From NCBI GenBank assembly GCA_036496385.1, contig DASXLD010000016.1, positions 1 through 53,749 of the forward strand: 53,749 nucleotides of DNA, given 5' to 3'. This stretch comes from Schlegelella_A sp036496385 (lineage in GTDB: Bacteria > Pseudomonadota > Gammaproteobacteria > Burkholderiales > Burkholderiaceae_C). The position numbers were made by a program, and so were the translations under genes. Within the stretch, counting starts at the first letter, position 1, and each line of letters opens with the position of its first letter. The notes beneath the pieces were generated by a model. The model ran no database searches. It was not told the origin of the DNA and worked only from the letters and a program-made list of their open reading frames with translations. Below, one piece after another: positions 25,624-33,604 of the stretch.

Positions 25624-25932
25624 ATGAACCCGCGAACGATCTCCAGCGCACTGCGCGGCAGCGTCGTCGAAGAGGAGCTGGAGCTGACGACGCTCGAGCT
25701 CTGCCGCGCCTGCCACACGTCCGAGCAGCAGATCGAGCTCTGGGTCGTCGAGGGCGTCCTGCAGCCGCGCGGCGCGTCGCGCGAGTCGTGGCGTTTTGGT
25801 GGCAATTCGCTTTCCCGGATGCGGACGGCGACGCGCCTGATGCGCGACCTCGATCTCAACACCCCGGGCGTGGCCCTGGCCCTCGACCTGCTCGAGCGCA
25901 TCGCCGAGCTCGAATCGCGCCTCGGGCGCTGA
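25624..25932 (+). CDS. cbpM: Chaperone modulator CbpM
   Basis: A 102-residue MerR-like helix-turn-helix protein of the CbpM family, which binds the J-domain of CbpA and inhibits it. It shows LTTLELCRACHTSEQQIELWVVEGVLQPRG, then SRMRTATRLMRDLDLNTPGVALALDLLERI, as in the family. Its position directly behind cbpA confirms the assignment. It ends 6 bases before the next gene. Confidence 0.93.
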   Translation: MNPRTISSALRGSVVEEELELTTLELCRACHTSEQQIELWVVEGVLQPRGASRESWRFGGNSLSRMRTATRLMRDLDLNTPGVALALDLLERIAELESRLGR

Positions 25933-25938
25933 ACCACC

Positions 25939-26706
25939 ATGCATCGACTCCCTTCATCAGTGCTTCTCGTCGTTGCGACCGCTTCGCTCGCGGCAGCCTG
26001 TGCCGGCCCCGACTCGACGCGTAGCAGCGACGATGGCGCACCCTTGTCGCGGGCGCAGATCGAAGCGATCGTCGCCAACACCGACCGCAGCGCCGCCGAC
26101 CGCCGCAACGACGTGCGCAGGAAGCCGGTCGACATGCTCGAGCTCGCGGCCGTTCGCCCCGGCATGACGGTGCTCGACGTGAGCTCCGGCGGCGGCTATA
26201 CGACCGAGTTGCTCGCGCGCGCGGTCGCGCCGCGCGGCCGGGTCTTCGCCCAGACTCCCCGTCCGCCGTCGCCGGCTCTGGCCGAGCGGCTGAAGACGCC
26301 GGCAGCGGCGAACGTCGTTTCCGTCGTCCGCCCGTTCGAGAGCGCGGCGCCGGCCGAGCTTTCCGCGGCCGGCTTCGACCTCGTCACGCTGATGTTCAAC
26401 TACCACGACATGGGTCACCTCGGCGTCGATCGCGTCCGCATGAATGCGGCGATCTTCGCCGCGCTCAAGCCCGGCGGCGCCTACGTGATCGCCGACCATG
26501 CCGGCCGGCCCGGAACCGGCATCTCCGAGTCCGGCACGCTGCACCGGGTCGAGGAAACGCTCGTCCGGCGCGAGGTCGAGGCAGCGGGATTCCGGCTCGC
26601 GGCCGAGGGCATGTTCCTGCGCAACCCGAACGATCCGCGCGACCGCAACGACACCGACACGCTGCAGCCGAAGGACGAGTTCGTCCTCAGGTTCGTGAAG
26701 CCCTGA
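25939..26706 (+). CDS. Lipoprotein with SAM-methyltransferase fold (COG4798-like)
   Basis: A 255-residue protein with a classical lipoprotein signal (hydrophobic core LLVVATASLAA, lipobox AAAC, Cys21), so it should be exported. The mature part is a predicted methyltransferase fold: motif I is TVLDVSSGGGYTTELLARAVAPRG, followed by FDLVTLMFNYHDMGH and LKPGGAYVIADHAG. Exported relatives are known and are usually called predicted methyltransferase. SAM is not expected outside the cytoplasm, so the chemistry is unclear. The 3' end overlaps the convergent Lrp gene by 20 bases. Confidence 0.82.
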   Translation: MHRLPSSVLLVVATASLAAACAGPDSTRSSDDGAPLSRAQIEAIVANTDRSAADRRNDVRRKPVDMLELAAVRPGMTVLDVSSGGGYTTELLARAVAPRGRVFAQTPRPPSPALAERLKTPAAANVVSVVRPFESAAPAELSAAGFDLVTLMFNYHDMGHLGVDRVRMNAAIFAALKPGGAYVIADHAGRPGTGISESGTLHRVEETLVRREVEAAGFRLAAEGMFLRNPNDPRDRNDTDTLQPKDEFVLRFVKP

Positions 26707-27199
26707 GCGGTTTCTTCGCCGCAGCGCGCACGGCGCGCGCGACCGGCACGCCGGCGTTGGCCTTGACTTCCTTCAGGACGACGCTCGAGCGGATGTGGGT
26801 GACACCCGGCAGCTTGAACGCGACGTCGTGCAGGAACGCCTCGTAGGTCTTGATGTCCTCGACGAGCACCAGGATGCTGTAGTCGGCGGCGCCGGTCGTG
26901 CTGTAGCAGCTCACGATCTGCGGACATGCCGCGACGGCGCGTTCGAACTCGCGCACCGTGTGCTCGGTGTGCTGCGTCAGGTTCACCTCGGCGAGGACCG
27001 AGAGCGCGAGGCCGACGCTTTCGCGGTCGATCGTCGCGCCGTAGCCGCGGATGACCCCGGCGGCCTCCATGTCCTTGACGCGCTTCCAGCACGGCGTCGC
27101 GGAGAGGCCGACGGCAGCGGCGAGCTGCTGCACGGTCTGGCGCGAGTCGCGCTGCAGCTCGGCGAGCAGGGCGCGGTCCTTGTCGTCGAGAACGTACAT
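26687..27199 (-). CDS. Lrp/AsnC family transcriptional regulator
   Basis: A 170-residue regulator: N-terminal winged HTH (LDDKDRALLAELQRDSRQTVQQLAAAVGLSATPCWKRVKDMEAAGVIRGYGA) and C-terminal RAM ligand-binding domain (LSVLAEVNL, YSTTGAADYSILVLVEDIKTYEAFL, LPGVTHIRSSVVLKEV). It has a basic C-tail. It is divergent from indolepyruvate oxidoreductase copy 2, with a strong Lrp-type box between them. It therefore probably controls that gene and itself in response to an aromatic or branched amino acid (inference). Confidence 0.93.
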   Translation of the reverse strand: MYVLDDKDRALLAELQRDSRQTVQQLAAAVGLSATPCWKRVKDMEAAGVIRGYGATIDRESVGLALSVLAEVNLTQHTEHTVREFERAVAACPQIVSCYSTTGAADYSILVLVEDIKTYEAFLHDVAFKLPGVTHIRSSVVLKEVKANAGVPVARAVRAAAKKPLRASRT

Positions 27200-27218
27200 G
27201 TCGTCGTGTCGGGAATGT

Positions 27219-27233
27219 CAGTAGATTATTCTG
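27219..27233. promoter_or_regulatory. Lrp-type binding site
   Basis: CAGTAGATTATTCTG matches the E. coli Lrp consensus YAGHAWATTWTDCTR at 14 of 15 positions; the only mismatch is G for W at position 6. It lies 20 bases before the Lrp start codon, in an AT-rich 124-base island between the two divergent genes. The remaining part of that gap carries further AT-rich stretches near 27270-27290 that could be secondary sites. Confidence 0.65.
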
Positions 27234-27323
27234 CAACTCGGCCAAGAAGAGGGGAGAAAAGAAGCAAATTCTCATGAGTCTCAGCTAAATTGAACCTTTC
27301 GATCCTCGCCTCGAGGGCTCACC

Positions 27324-30300
27324 ATGCCAGCCTCGCTCGCCCGCCCCGACTACGCCCTCGCCGACAACCTCGGCGCTCGCGCCGGCACCGTCTTTCTGAC
27401 CGGCACGCAAGCGCTGATCCGTCTGCCGCTGATGCAGCATGCGCTCGACGCCGCTGTCGGGATCGCCTCGCAGGGCTTCATTAGCGGCTACCGGGGCTCG
27501 CCGCTCGGTATGGTCGACATGCAGGCATGGAGGGCAGCGAAGCTGCTCGATGCCGCCGGCGTCAAGTTTCTGCCCGCGATCAACGAGGAGCTCGGCGCGA
27601 CCGCCGTCCTCGGCACGCAGCGCGTCGAATCCGACCCCGAGCGCACGGCCGAAGGCGTCTATGCGATGTGGTACGGCAAGGGGCCCGGCGTCGACCGCGC
27701 CGGCGATGCGCTCAAGCACGGCAACGCCTACGGCGCGTCGCCGCACGGCGGTGTGCTCGTCGTCGCCGGCGACGACCACGGCTGCGTCTCGTCGTCGATG
27801 CCGCACCAGAGCGACGCCACGATGCAGTCGTGGCACATGCCGGTGCTCGCGCCGGCGAACGTCGCCGAGTACCTCGAGTTCGGCCTCTACGGCTGGGCGC
27901 TGTCGCGCTTCTCCGGCAACTGGGTCGGCTTCACGGCGCTCTCGGAAGTGGTCGAGAGCGGCTCGACGGTCGACCTCGACGAGACGAACGCACGCGTCGT
28001 CGCTTGGAAGAACGCTGCCGTCGTCGCCGCCGAGACGGGATTCGTTGCGCCGGCCGAAGGCCTGCACTACCGCTGGCCCGACCTGCCGTCGCTGAAGATC
28101 GAGGCGCGACTCTTCGCCAAGCTCGATGCCGTGCGTGCGTTCGCGAAGGTCAACGCGATCGATCGCGACATCGTCACGGCAACGAAGGCAACGGTCGGCA
28201 TCGTCACGTGCGGCAAGGCGCACTTCGACCTGCTCGAGGTGTTCCGCCGCCTCGACATCTCGCTTGCGGCGCTCGCCGACGCAGGGATCCGCATCTACAA
28301 GGTCGGCCTGGCCTATCCGGTCGAGCCGACGCGGCTCGATGCGTTCGCCGACGGCCTCGACGAGATCCTCGTCGTCGAGGAGAAGGCGGGCCTCGTCGAG
28401 CAGCAGCTGCGCGACCTCTTCTACAACCGCACGCTGCGGCCGGCCATCGTCGGCAAGCGCGACGCGCAGGGCAGGCCGCTGGTCAGCGAGCTCGGCGAGC
28501 TGCGGCCTTCGCGCCTGATCGAGATCGTCGCCGCCTGGCTCGCGCAGCGCTTCCCGGCCCTCGATCGCCGCCATCTCGTGCGCGACTTCACTGTCCCGGA
28601 GCTGCTCTCGAACGAGAGCGACGCAGTCAAGAGAGTTCCCTACTTCTGCGCCGGCTGCCCGCACAACACGTCGACCAAGGTGCCCGAAGGGTCGCGCGCG
28701 CAGGCCGGCATCGGCTGCCACTTCATGGCCTCGTGGATGGACCGCGACACCGAGGGCCTGATCCAGATGGGCGGCGAGGGCGTCGACTGGGTCTCGCACG
28801 CGATGTTCACCAAGGTGCCGCACGTCTTCCAGAACCTCGGCGACGGTACCTACTACCACTCGGGCTACCTCGCGATCCGCCAGGCGATCGCGGCCGGAAC
28901 CAACGTCACCTACAAGATCCTCTTCAACGACGCCGTCGCGATGACCGGCGGCCAGCCGGTCGACGGCAAGATCACGGTCGATGCCATCGCGCGCCAGGTC
29001 GAGGCGGAGGGCGCGACCCAGGTCGTCGTGCTCTCGGACGACATCGCCAAGTACGACGCGATTCGCGGCAGGTTTCCGGCCGGAACCGAGTTCCACGATC
29101 GTGCCGAGCTCGACGCCGTGCAGCGTCGCCTGCGCGAGATGCCGGGCGTGACGATCCTGATCTACGAGCAGACCTGCGCTGCCGAGAAGCGGCGGCGCAG
29201 AAAGAAAGGCGAGCTCGTCGATCCGGCGCGCCGCCTCGTCATCAACAGCCGCGTCTGCGAGGGCTGCGGCGATTGCTCGGTGCAGTCGAACTGCGTCGCG
29301 GTGCTGCCGCTCGAGACCGAGCTCGGCCGCAAGCGCACGATCGACCAGTCGAGTTGCAACAAGGACTATTCGTGCGCCAAGGGCTTCTGCCCCAGCTTCG
29401 TCGGCGTTGTCGGCGGCCGGCTGAAGAAGCGCCCGGGAGCGCTCGCCGGCCCTGGGGCGGAGCGCTTCACGGCGTTGGTGGCCGGTCTGCCGTTGCCCGC
29501 GCCGCACGTCTGGACCGGGCCCTACGACCTGCTCGTCACCGGCGTCGGCGGCACCGGCGTCGTCACCGTCGGCGCCCTGATCGCGATGGCGGCGCACCTC
29601 GAGGCGCACTCGGCGAGCGTGCTCGACTTCATGGGCTTCGCGCAGAAGGGCGGCTCGGTGCTCTCGTTCGTTCGCCTTGCCAGGGACAAGGCGGCGCTCA
29701 ACCAGGTGCGCATCGACGCCCAGCAGGCCGACGCCGTGCTCGCCTGCGACGTCGTCGTCGCGGCGTCGGCCGACGCGCTGCAGACGGTGCGCCGGGGCCG
29801 CACGAGCGTGCTCGCCAATCGCCATGAGATTCCGGTCGCCGAGTCGATCTCGAATCCCGACGCCGATCTGCGCATCGACGCGCTGCTCGCCAAGCTCGCT
29901 TTCGCCGCCGGCCCGGAGCGCGTCGAGACGATGGATGCCCAGCGCCTGGCCCAGGACTTCGTCGGCGACACGATCGTCGCCAACATCGTCGCGATGGGCT
30001 ATGCGTGGCAGCGCGGTCTGGTGCCGGTGGGCCTGCAGGGGATGCTGCGTGCGATCGAGCTGAACGGCGTCGCGGTCGACGCCAACAAGGCGGCGTTCTC
30101 GCTCGGCCGCCTCGCCGCCGCCGACCCCACCGCGGCGCGCGAGCTGCTGCACGAGCCCGATCCCGCGCGCGAACGCGACGGCGAAACACTCGAGGCGCTG
30201 ATCGAGCGCTCGGCCCGTTTCCTGGTCGCCTACCAGAACGCCGCCTACGCCGAACGCTATCGGCGCAGCGTCGCCAGGGTTCGCGCGCGCGAGGAGGCGC

Positions 30301-30899
30301 TGGTCGGCGCCGGCGCGTCGCTGCCGCTGACGCGTGCGGTCGCCGAGCAGCTGAGAAAGCTGATGGCGTACAAGGACGAGTACGAGGTCGGCCGCCTCTA
30401 CACCGACGGCGAGTTTCGTCGCCAGCTCGCCGAGCAGTTCGAAGGCGACGACCTCGAGCTGGAGTTCTACATGGCGCCGCCGGCGCTCGTGAAGCCGAAG
30501 GGCGTGGGCGCGAAGGCGCCGCGCAAGATGCGCTTCGGTCCCTGGCTGCTGCCGCTGCTCGGGATCCTCGCCAAGGCCAAGGCGCTGCGCGGGACGCCAT
30601 TCGATCCGTTCGGCCGCACCGAGGAGCGCCGCCTCGAGCGGCGCCTCGTCGCCGAATACGAGGCGCGGATCGACGAGCTGCTCGCAGGGCTCCGCGCCGA
30701 CCGGCACGCCATCGCCGTCGCGATCGCCAACGTGCCGGGATCGATCCGCGGCTACGGCCACGTCAAGCTGGCGAGCCTCGCGATCGCGCGGGCGCGCGAG
30801 AGCGAGCTGCTGAACCGATTCGATCCTGAACGCTATCCGCGCCCCGCGGGTCCGGCCGTCGCCGGTCAGTTCCGGGGCATTCCCGTGACGACGCGCTGA
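27324..30899 (+). CDS. Indolepyruvate:ferredoxin oxidoreductase, single-chain (copy 2)
   Basis: A 1191-residue paralogue of the copy at 13376-17119, with the same domain order: ISGYRGSPLGMVDMQ, LGDGTYYHSGYLAIRQ, CAGCPHNTSTKVPEGSRA, the Cys-rich VCEGCGDCSVQSNC and CNKDYSCAKGFCP, TGVGGTGVVTVGALI and the C-terminal RGTPFDPFGRTEERR. It decarboxylates 2-oxo acids derived from aromatic (or branched) amino acids to acyl-CoA and reduced ferredoxin. The two copies have diverged clearly in the N-terminal third. No strong Shine-Dalgarno precedes the ATG at 27324. The Lrp-type regulator is transcribed away from it. Confidence 0.93.
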   Translation: MPASLARPDYALADNLGARAGTVFLTGTQALIRLPLMQHALDAAVGIASQGFISGYRGSPLGMVDMQAWRAAKLLDAAGVKFLPAINEELGATAVLGTQRVESDPERTAEGVYAMWYGKGPGVDRAGDALKHGNAYGASPHGGVLVVAGDDHGCVSSSMPHQSDATMQSWHMPVLAPANVAEYLEFGLYGWALSRFSGNWVGFTALSEVVESGSTVDLDETNARVVAWKNAAVVAAETGFVAPAEGLHYRWPDLPSLKIEARLFAKLDAVRAFAKVNAIDRDIVTATKATVGIVTCGKAHFDLLEVFRRLDISLAALADAGIRIYKVGLAYPVEPTRLDAFADGLDEILVVEEKAGLVEQQLRDLFYNRTLRPAIVGKRDAQGRPLVSELGELRPSRLIEIVAAWLAQRFPALDRRHLVRDFTVPELLSNESDAVKRVPYFCAGCPHNTSTKVPEGSRAQAGIGCHFMASWMDRDTEGLIQMGGEGVDWVSHAMFTKVPHVFQNLGDGTYYHSGYLAIRQAIAAGTNVTYKILFNDAVAMTGGQPVDGKITVDAIARQVEAEGATQVVVLSDDIAKYDAIRGRFPAGTEFHDRAELDAVQRRLREMPGVTILIYEQTCAAEKRRRRKKGELVDPARRLVINSRVCEGCGDCSVQSNCVAVLPLETELGRKRTIDQSSCNKDYSCAKGFCPSFVGVVGGRLKKRPGALAGPGAERFTALVAGLPLPAPHVWTGPYDLLVTGVGGTGVVTVGALIAMAAHLEAHSASVLDFMGFAQKGGSVLSFVRLARDKAALNQVRIDAQQADAVLACDVVVAASADALQTVRRGRTSVLANRHEIPVAESISNPDADLRIDALLAKLAFAAGPERVETMDAQRLAQDFVGDTIVANIVAMGYAWQRGLVPVGLQGMLRAIELNGVAVDANKAAFSLGRLAAADPTAARELLHEPDPARERDGETLEALIERSARFLVAYQNAAYAERYRRSVARVRAREEALVGAGASLPLTRAVAEQLRKLMAYKDEYEVGRLYTDGEFRRQLAEQFEGDDLELEFYMAPPALVKPKGVGAKAPRKMRFGPWLLPLLGILAKAKALRGTPFDPFGRTEERRLERRLVAEYEARIDELLAGLRADRHAIAVAIANVPGSIRGYGHVKLASLAIARARESELLNRFDPERYPRPAGPAVAGQFRGIPVTTR

Positions 30900-30919
30900 C
30901 GCGGCTGCGGCGCCCGCGT
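30899..30919. terminator. Weak hairpin between convergent genes
   Basis: ACGCGG and CCGCGT form a 6-bp stem with a nine-base loop in the 22-base gap between the oxidoreductase and response-regulator stops. There is no T-run; it could serve both directions. Confidence 0.25.
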
Positions 30920-30921
30920 GC

Positions 30922-31764
30922 TCAGACCACGGCGGGGAGGAACTTGGCGAGCTTGGCGACGAGCGCGTCGCGCGTGAACGGCTTGACGATGAAGTCGGCC
31001 GCTCCGGCCTGCATGCTGCGCACGAGCGTGTCGAAACGCGCTTCGCCGGTCAGCATGACGACGGGGATCGCCGCCAGCGCGGGGCTGGACTTGATCTGTT
31101 CGGTGATCGCGACGCCGTCGCGGCCCGGCAGCATGATGTCCATCAGGACGAGGTCGGGCCCGATCGCATGAATGCGATCGAACGCGGCGGCGCCGTCGCT
31201 CTCGAACACGAGCTCGACGTCGGGGGCGAGCATCGCCGTGACGAGCGCGTGCAGTGTCTCGTCGTCCTCGACGACGACGACGACCGGCCGCCGCCGCTCT
31301 GCCTTGGCCGCCGGCGACCCCGGTGCTGCGGCAGGCGCCGGCACGGCAGCGTCCCGTGCCGCCGTCCGTCCGCGCGCGGCGAAGCGGACGCTCGTCGCGA
31401 GGCGGTCCGCGTCGGCCGGCGCCGGAAAGTGCTGCACGTAGTCGTCGATCACGCCTTGGCGGCAAAGGCGCGCCGCACTGCCGACGCTCGCGGCGTCGCA
31501 GAGCGCGATCAGGATCGGCGGCGCCGCTGCGCCCGCGACTGCTTCGCGTATCGCTGGTGCTCCCTGCTCGACCAGGGCCAGCGATGGCAGCGCCAGGACG
31601 ATCACCTCCGCGCGGCACGCCCGTGCCTGCGCGGCCGCGTGATCGGGGCGGACGCAGACGCGCACGCCCGCGGCGAGATCGCCGTTGAGAAGCGCGGCGG
31701 CGGTGCGGCCGCTTTCCTCGCCGTCGGCGACGACGAGGACGCGGGGCGGGTCGGCGGTCGTCAT
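30922..31764 (-). CDS. Double-receiver response regulator, first receiver degenerate
   Basis: A 280-residue protein made of two CheY-like domains joined by an Ala/Pro linker. The N-terminal domain (VLVVADGEESGRTAAALL) lacks the phospho-acceptor Asp after its third strand (VIVLALPSLAL). The C-terminal domain is complete: VVVVVEDDETLHAL, the phospho-Asp in LVLMDIMLPGRDG, VMLTGEA and DFIVKPFT. There is no DNA-binding output domain, so it acts through protein contacts. The ATG at 31764 gives the shortest N-terminus before the first strand. No kinase is encoded nearby. Confidence 0.85.
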   Translation of the reverse strand: MTTADPPRVLVVADGEESGRTAAALLNGDLAAGVRVCVRPDHAAAQARACRAEVIVLALPSLALVEQGAPAIREAVAGAAAPPILIALCDAASVGSAARLCRQGVIDDYVQHFPAPADADRLATSVRFAARGRTAARDAAVPAPAAAPGSPAAKAERRRPVVVVVEDDETLHALVTAMLAPDVELVFESDGAAAFDRIHAIGPDLVLMDIMLPGRDGVAITEQIKSSPALAAIPVVMLTGEARFDTLVRSMQAGAADFIVKPFTRDALVAKLAKFLPAVV

Positions 31765-31874
31765 CGTGCGCGGGATTCTCGTGCTGCGGCAGCGTCGGGC
31801 GCGTCTCGCAAGTCGTGCGGTCGTGACCAACGCACGCCCCGTGCCCCGCAGCGAGCGTCGCGTCGGCCCGCTGC

Positions 31875-31880
31875 TACACT
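31875..31880 (+). promoter_or_regulatory. -10-like TACACT before the trp leader
   Basis: TACACT ends 6 bases before the ATG of the leader peptide. If it is used, the transcript would begin at the AUG itself, as is known for the leaderless trpL of Sinorhizobium meliloti. No good -35 is visible. Confidence 0.4.
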
Positions 31881-31886
31881 TTTGCG

Positions 31887-31973
31887 ATGGTCCCGTCCCG
31901 CACGCTCCCCGCCAGGTCGATCGACCGGGGAGCCTGGCCTTGGCGCCGCTTGAGGCCGCCGGTGCGAAGCTGA
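31887..31973 (+). CDS. trpL: trp operon leader peptide (TrpL-like)
   Basis: A 28-codon reading frame, too short for ordinary gene calling, in the 339-base gap before trpE. It encodes tryptophans W17 and W19 in the segment GAWPWRRLRP and ends at a TGA at 31971-31973. Two Trp codons in three are very unlikely by chance in such a short frame directly upstream of an anthranilate synthase gene. The codons sit where an attenuator would need them: the second TGG overlaps the first arm of a set of three mutually exclusive stems. No Shine-Dalgarno is visible, which is compatible with leaderless translation. This is a prediction from position and structure only. Confidence 0.6.
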   Translation: MVPSRTLPARSIDRGAWPWRRLRPPVRS

Positions 31974-32028
31974 TCGCGCCGCGGCAGTAGGGCGCGGGTG
32001 CGCCCGGGCAGCTCCGGCGTTGGCCGGA
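31942..32028 (+). promoter_or_regulatory. Candidate trp attenuator
   Basis: Segment 1 (GGCGC, 31942-31946, overlapping the Trp codons) can pair with segment 2 (GCGCC, 31976-31980). Segment 2 with its flank (CGCGCC, 31975-31980) can instead pair with segment 3 (GGCGCG, 31991-31996). Segment 3 (GGGCGC, 31990-31995) can pair with segment 4 (GCGCCC, 32000-32005) in a tight four-base-loop hairpin. A second hairpin, TCCGGC-GTTG-GCCGGA (32013-32028), follows. This is the 1:2, 2:3, 3:4 logic of trp attenuation. The weak point is the missing T-run after the last stem. Confidence 0.5.
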
Positions 32029-32103
32029 TCGATCCTCAAGAATCGCCGCGGTCGGACACCGGTCGCGCCAGACGCAGAGACCTCGCTTCCGGGCGACCAT
32101 GTC

Positions 32104-33603
32104 ATGACCGAACTCGAATTCCAGAGCCTGGCGCTGCAGGGATACAACCGCATCCCGTTGATCGCCGAGGCGTTCGCCGACCTCGAAACACCGCTCTCGC
32201 TCTACCTCAAGCTCGCGCGCGGCGGCGCCGGGGCGGCCGGGCGCAACAGCTTCCTGCTCGAATCCGTCGTCGGCGGCGAGCGCTTCGGCCGCTATTCGTT
32301 CATCGGCCTGCCGGCTACGACGCTGCTGCGCTCGACCGGGTTTCGCACCGAGGTCGTCAGCGACGGCCGCGTCGTCGAGACGGACGAAGGCAACCCGATC
32401 GACTTCATCGCCGCCTACCAGCAGCGCTTCCGCGTTGCGCTGCGGCCGGGGCTGCCGCGCTTTTGCGGCGGCCTCGCGGGCTACTTCGGCTACGACGCGA
32501 TCCGCTACATCGAGCCGCGCCTTGCCGCATCGGCTCGGGCGCGGCCGCTCGCCGACCCGATCGGCACGCCCGACGTGCTGCTCGTGCAGTGCGAGGAGGT
32601 GGCGGTGATCGACAACCTGTCGGGGCGGCTCTATCTCATCGTCTACGCCGACCCGGGTGCTCCGGAAGCATTCGCCGCGGCGCGCCGGCGGCTGTTCGCC
32701 CTGACGGACCGCTTGCGCGCGAGCGTCACCGCGCCGGCGGTCGAACGCAGCGCCGCCGAACCGGTGCGGCGCGAGTTCGCGAAGGCCGATTTCCTCGCCG
32801 CGGTCGCGAAGGCGAAGGAATACATCGCCGCCGGCGACCTGATGCAGGTCCAGATCGGCCAGCGCATGATCAAGCGCTACGCCGGCTCGCCGCTCAGCCT
32901 GTACCGGGCGCTGCGTTCGCTGAATCCGTCACCCTACATGTACTTCTACGACTTCGGCGAGTTCCAGATCGTCGGCGCCTCGCCCGAGATCCTGGTCCGG
33001 CGCGAGCATGCCGCCGAGGGCGACAAGGTGACGATTCGTCCGCTCGCCGGAACGCGGCCGCGCGGCGCCACGCCCGAGCACGACCGCGCGCTCGAAGCCG
33101 AGCTGCGCGGCGATCCGAAGGAGCGCGCCGAGCACCTGATGCTGATCGACCTGGCGCGCAACGACATCGGCCGGATCGCCAGGACCGGCAGCGTCAGCGT
33201 CACCGAGGCGTTCGCGATCGAGCGCTACTCGCACGTGATGCACATCGTGAGCAACGTCGAAGGTTTGCTCCAGGACGGCATGACGAACCTCGACGTCCTG
33301 CGTGCAACCTTTCCTGCCGGCACCTTGACGGGTGCGCCGAAGATCCGGGCGATGGAGGTGATCGACAAGCTCGAGCCCGTCAAGCGCGGCGTCTACGGCG
33401 GCGCCTGCGGCTACCTCAGCTATGCCGGCGACATGGACGTCGCGATCGCGATCCGGACCGGCATCGTCAAGGACGGCGAGCTGCATGTACAGGCATCGGC
33501 CGGCATCGTCGCCGACTCGGTCGCCGAGCTCGAGTGGCAGGAGACCGAAGCAAAAGCCCGGGCGCTGCTGCGTGCCGCCGAGCTGGTCGAGGAGGGGTTC
33601 TGA
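32104..33603 (+). CDS. trpE: Anthranilate synthase component I
   Basis: A 499-residue TrpE that makes anthranilate from chorismate with ammonia delivered by TrpG. The feedback-site segment near the N-terminus is LLESVVGGERFGRYSFIG (with the LLES motif). The chorismate-binding domain contains QIGQRMIKRY, NPSPYMYFYDFG, ASPEILVRRE, IRPLAGTRPRG, HLMLIDLARNDIGR, HIVSNVEG, FPAGTLTGAPKIRAMEVIDKLEP and VQASAGIVADS. The ATG at 32104 starts with the family N-terminus (TELEFQSLALQGYNRIPL). trpG follows after one base. Confidence 0.97.
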   Translation: MTELEFQSLALQGYNRIPLIAEAFADLETPLSLYLKLARGGAGAAGRNSFLLESVVGGERFGRYSFIGLPATTLLRSTGFRTEVVSDGRVVETDEGNPIDFIAAYQQRFRVALRPGLPRFCGGLAGYFGYDAIRYIEPRLAASARARPLADPIGTPDVLLVQCEEVAVIDNLSGRLYLIVYADPGAPEAFAAARRRLFALTDRLRASVTAPAVERSAAEPVRREFAKADFLAAVAKAKEYIAAGDLMQVQIGQRMIKRYAGSPLSLYRALRSLNPSPYMYFYDFGEFQIVGASPEILVRREHAAEGDKVTIRPLAGTRPRGATPEHDRALEAELRGDPKERAEHLMLIDLARNDIGRIARTGSVSVTEAFAIERYSHVMHIVSNVEGLLQDGMTNLDVLRATFPAGTLTGAPKIRAMEVIDKLEPVKRGVYGGACGYLSYAGDMDVAIAIRTGIVKDGELHVQASAGIVADSVAELEWQETEAKARALLRAAELVEEGF

Positions 33604-33604
33604 C

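Noticed and set aside
27290..27302. TGAACCTTTCG before the oxidoreductase, similar to the TGAACCTTTTCG before the sigma gene
   Set aside because: Two short similar strings without a shared -10 are not enough to propose a common ECF regulon.
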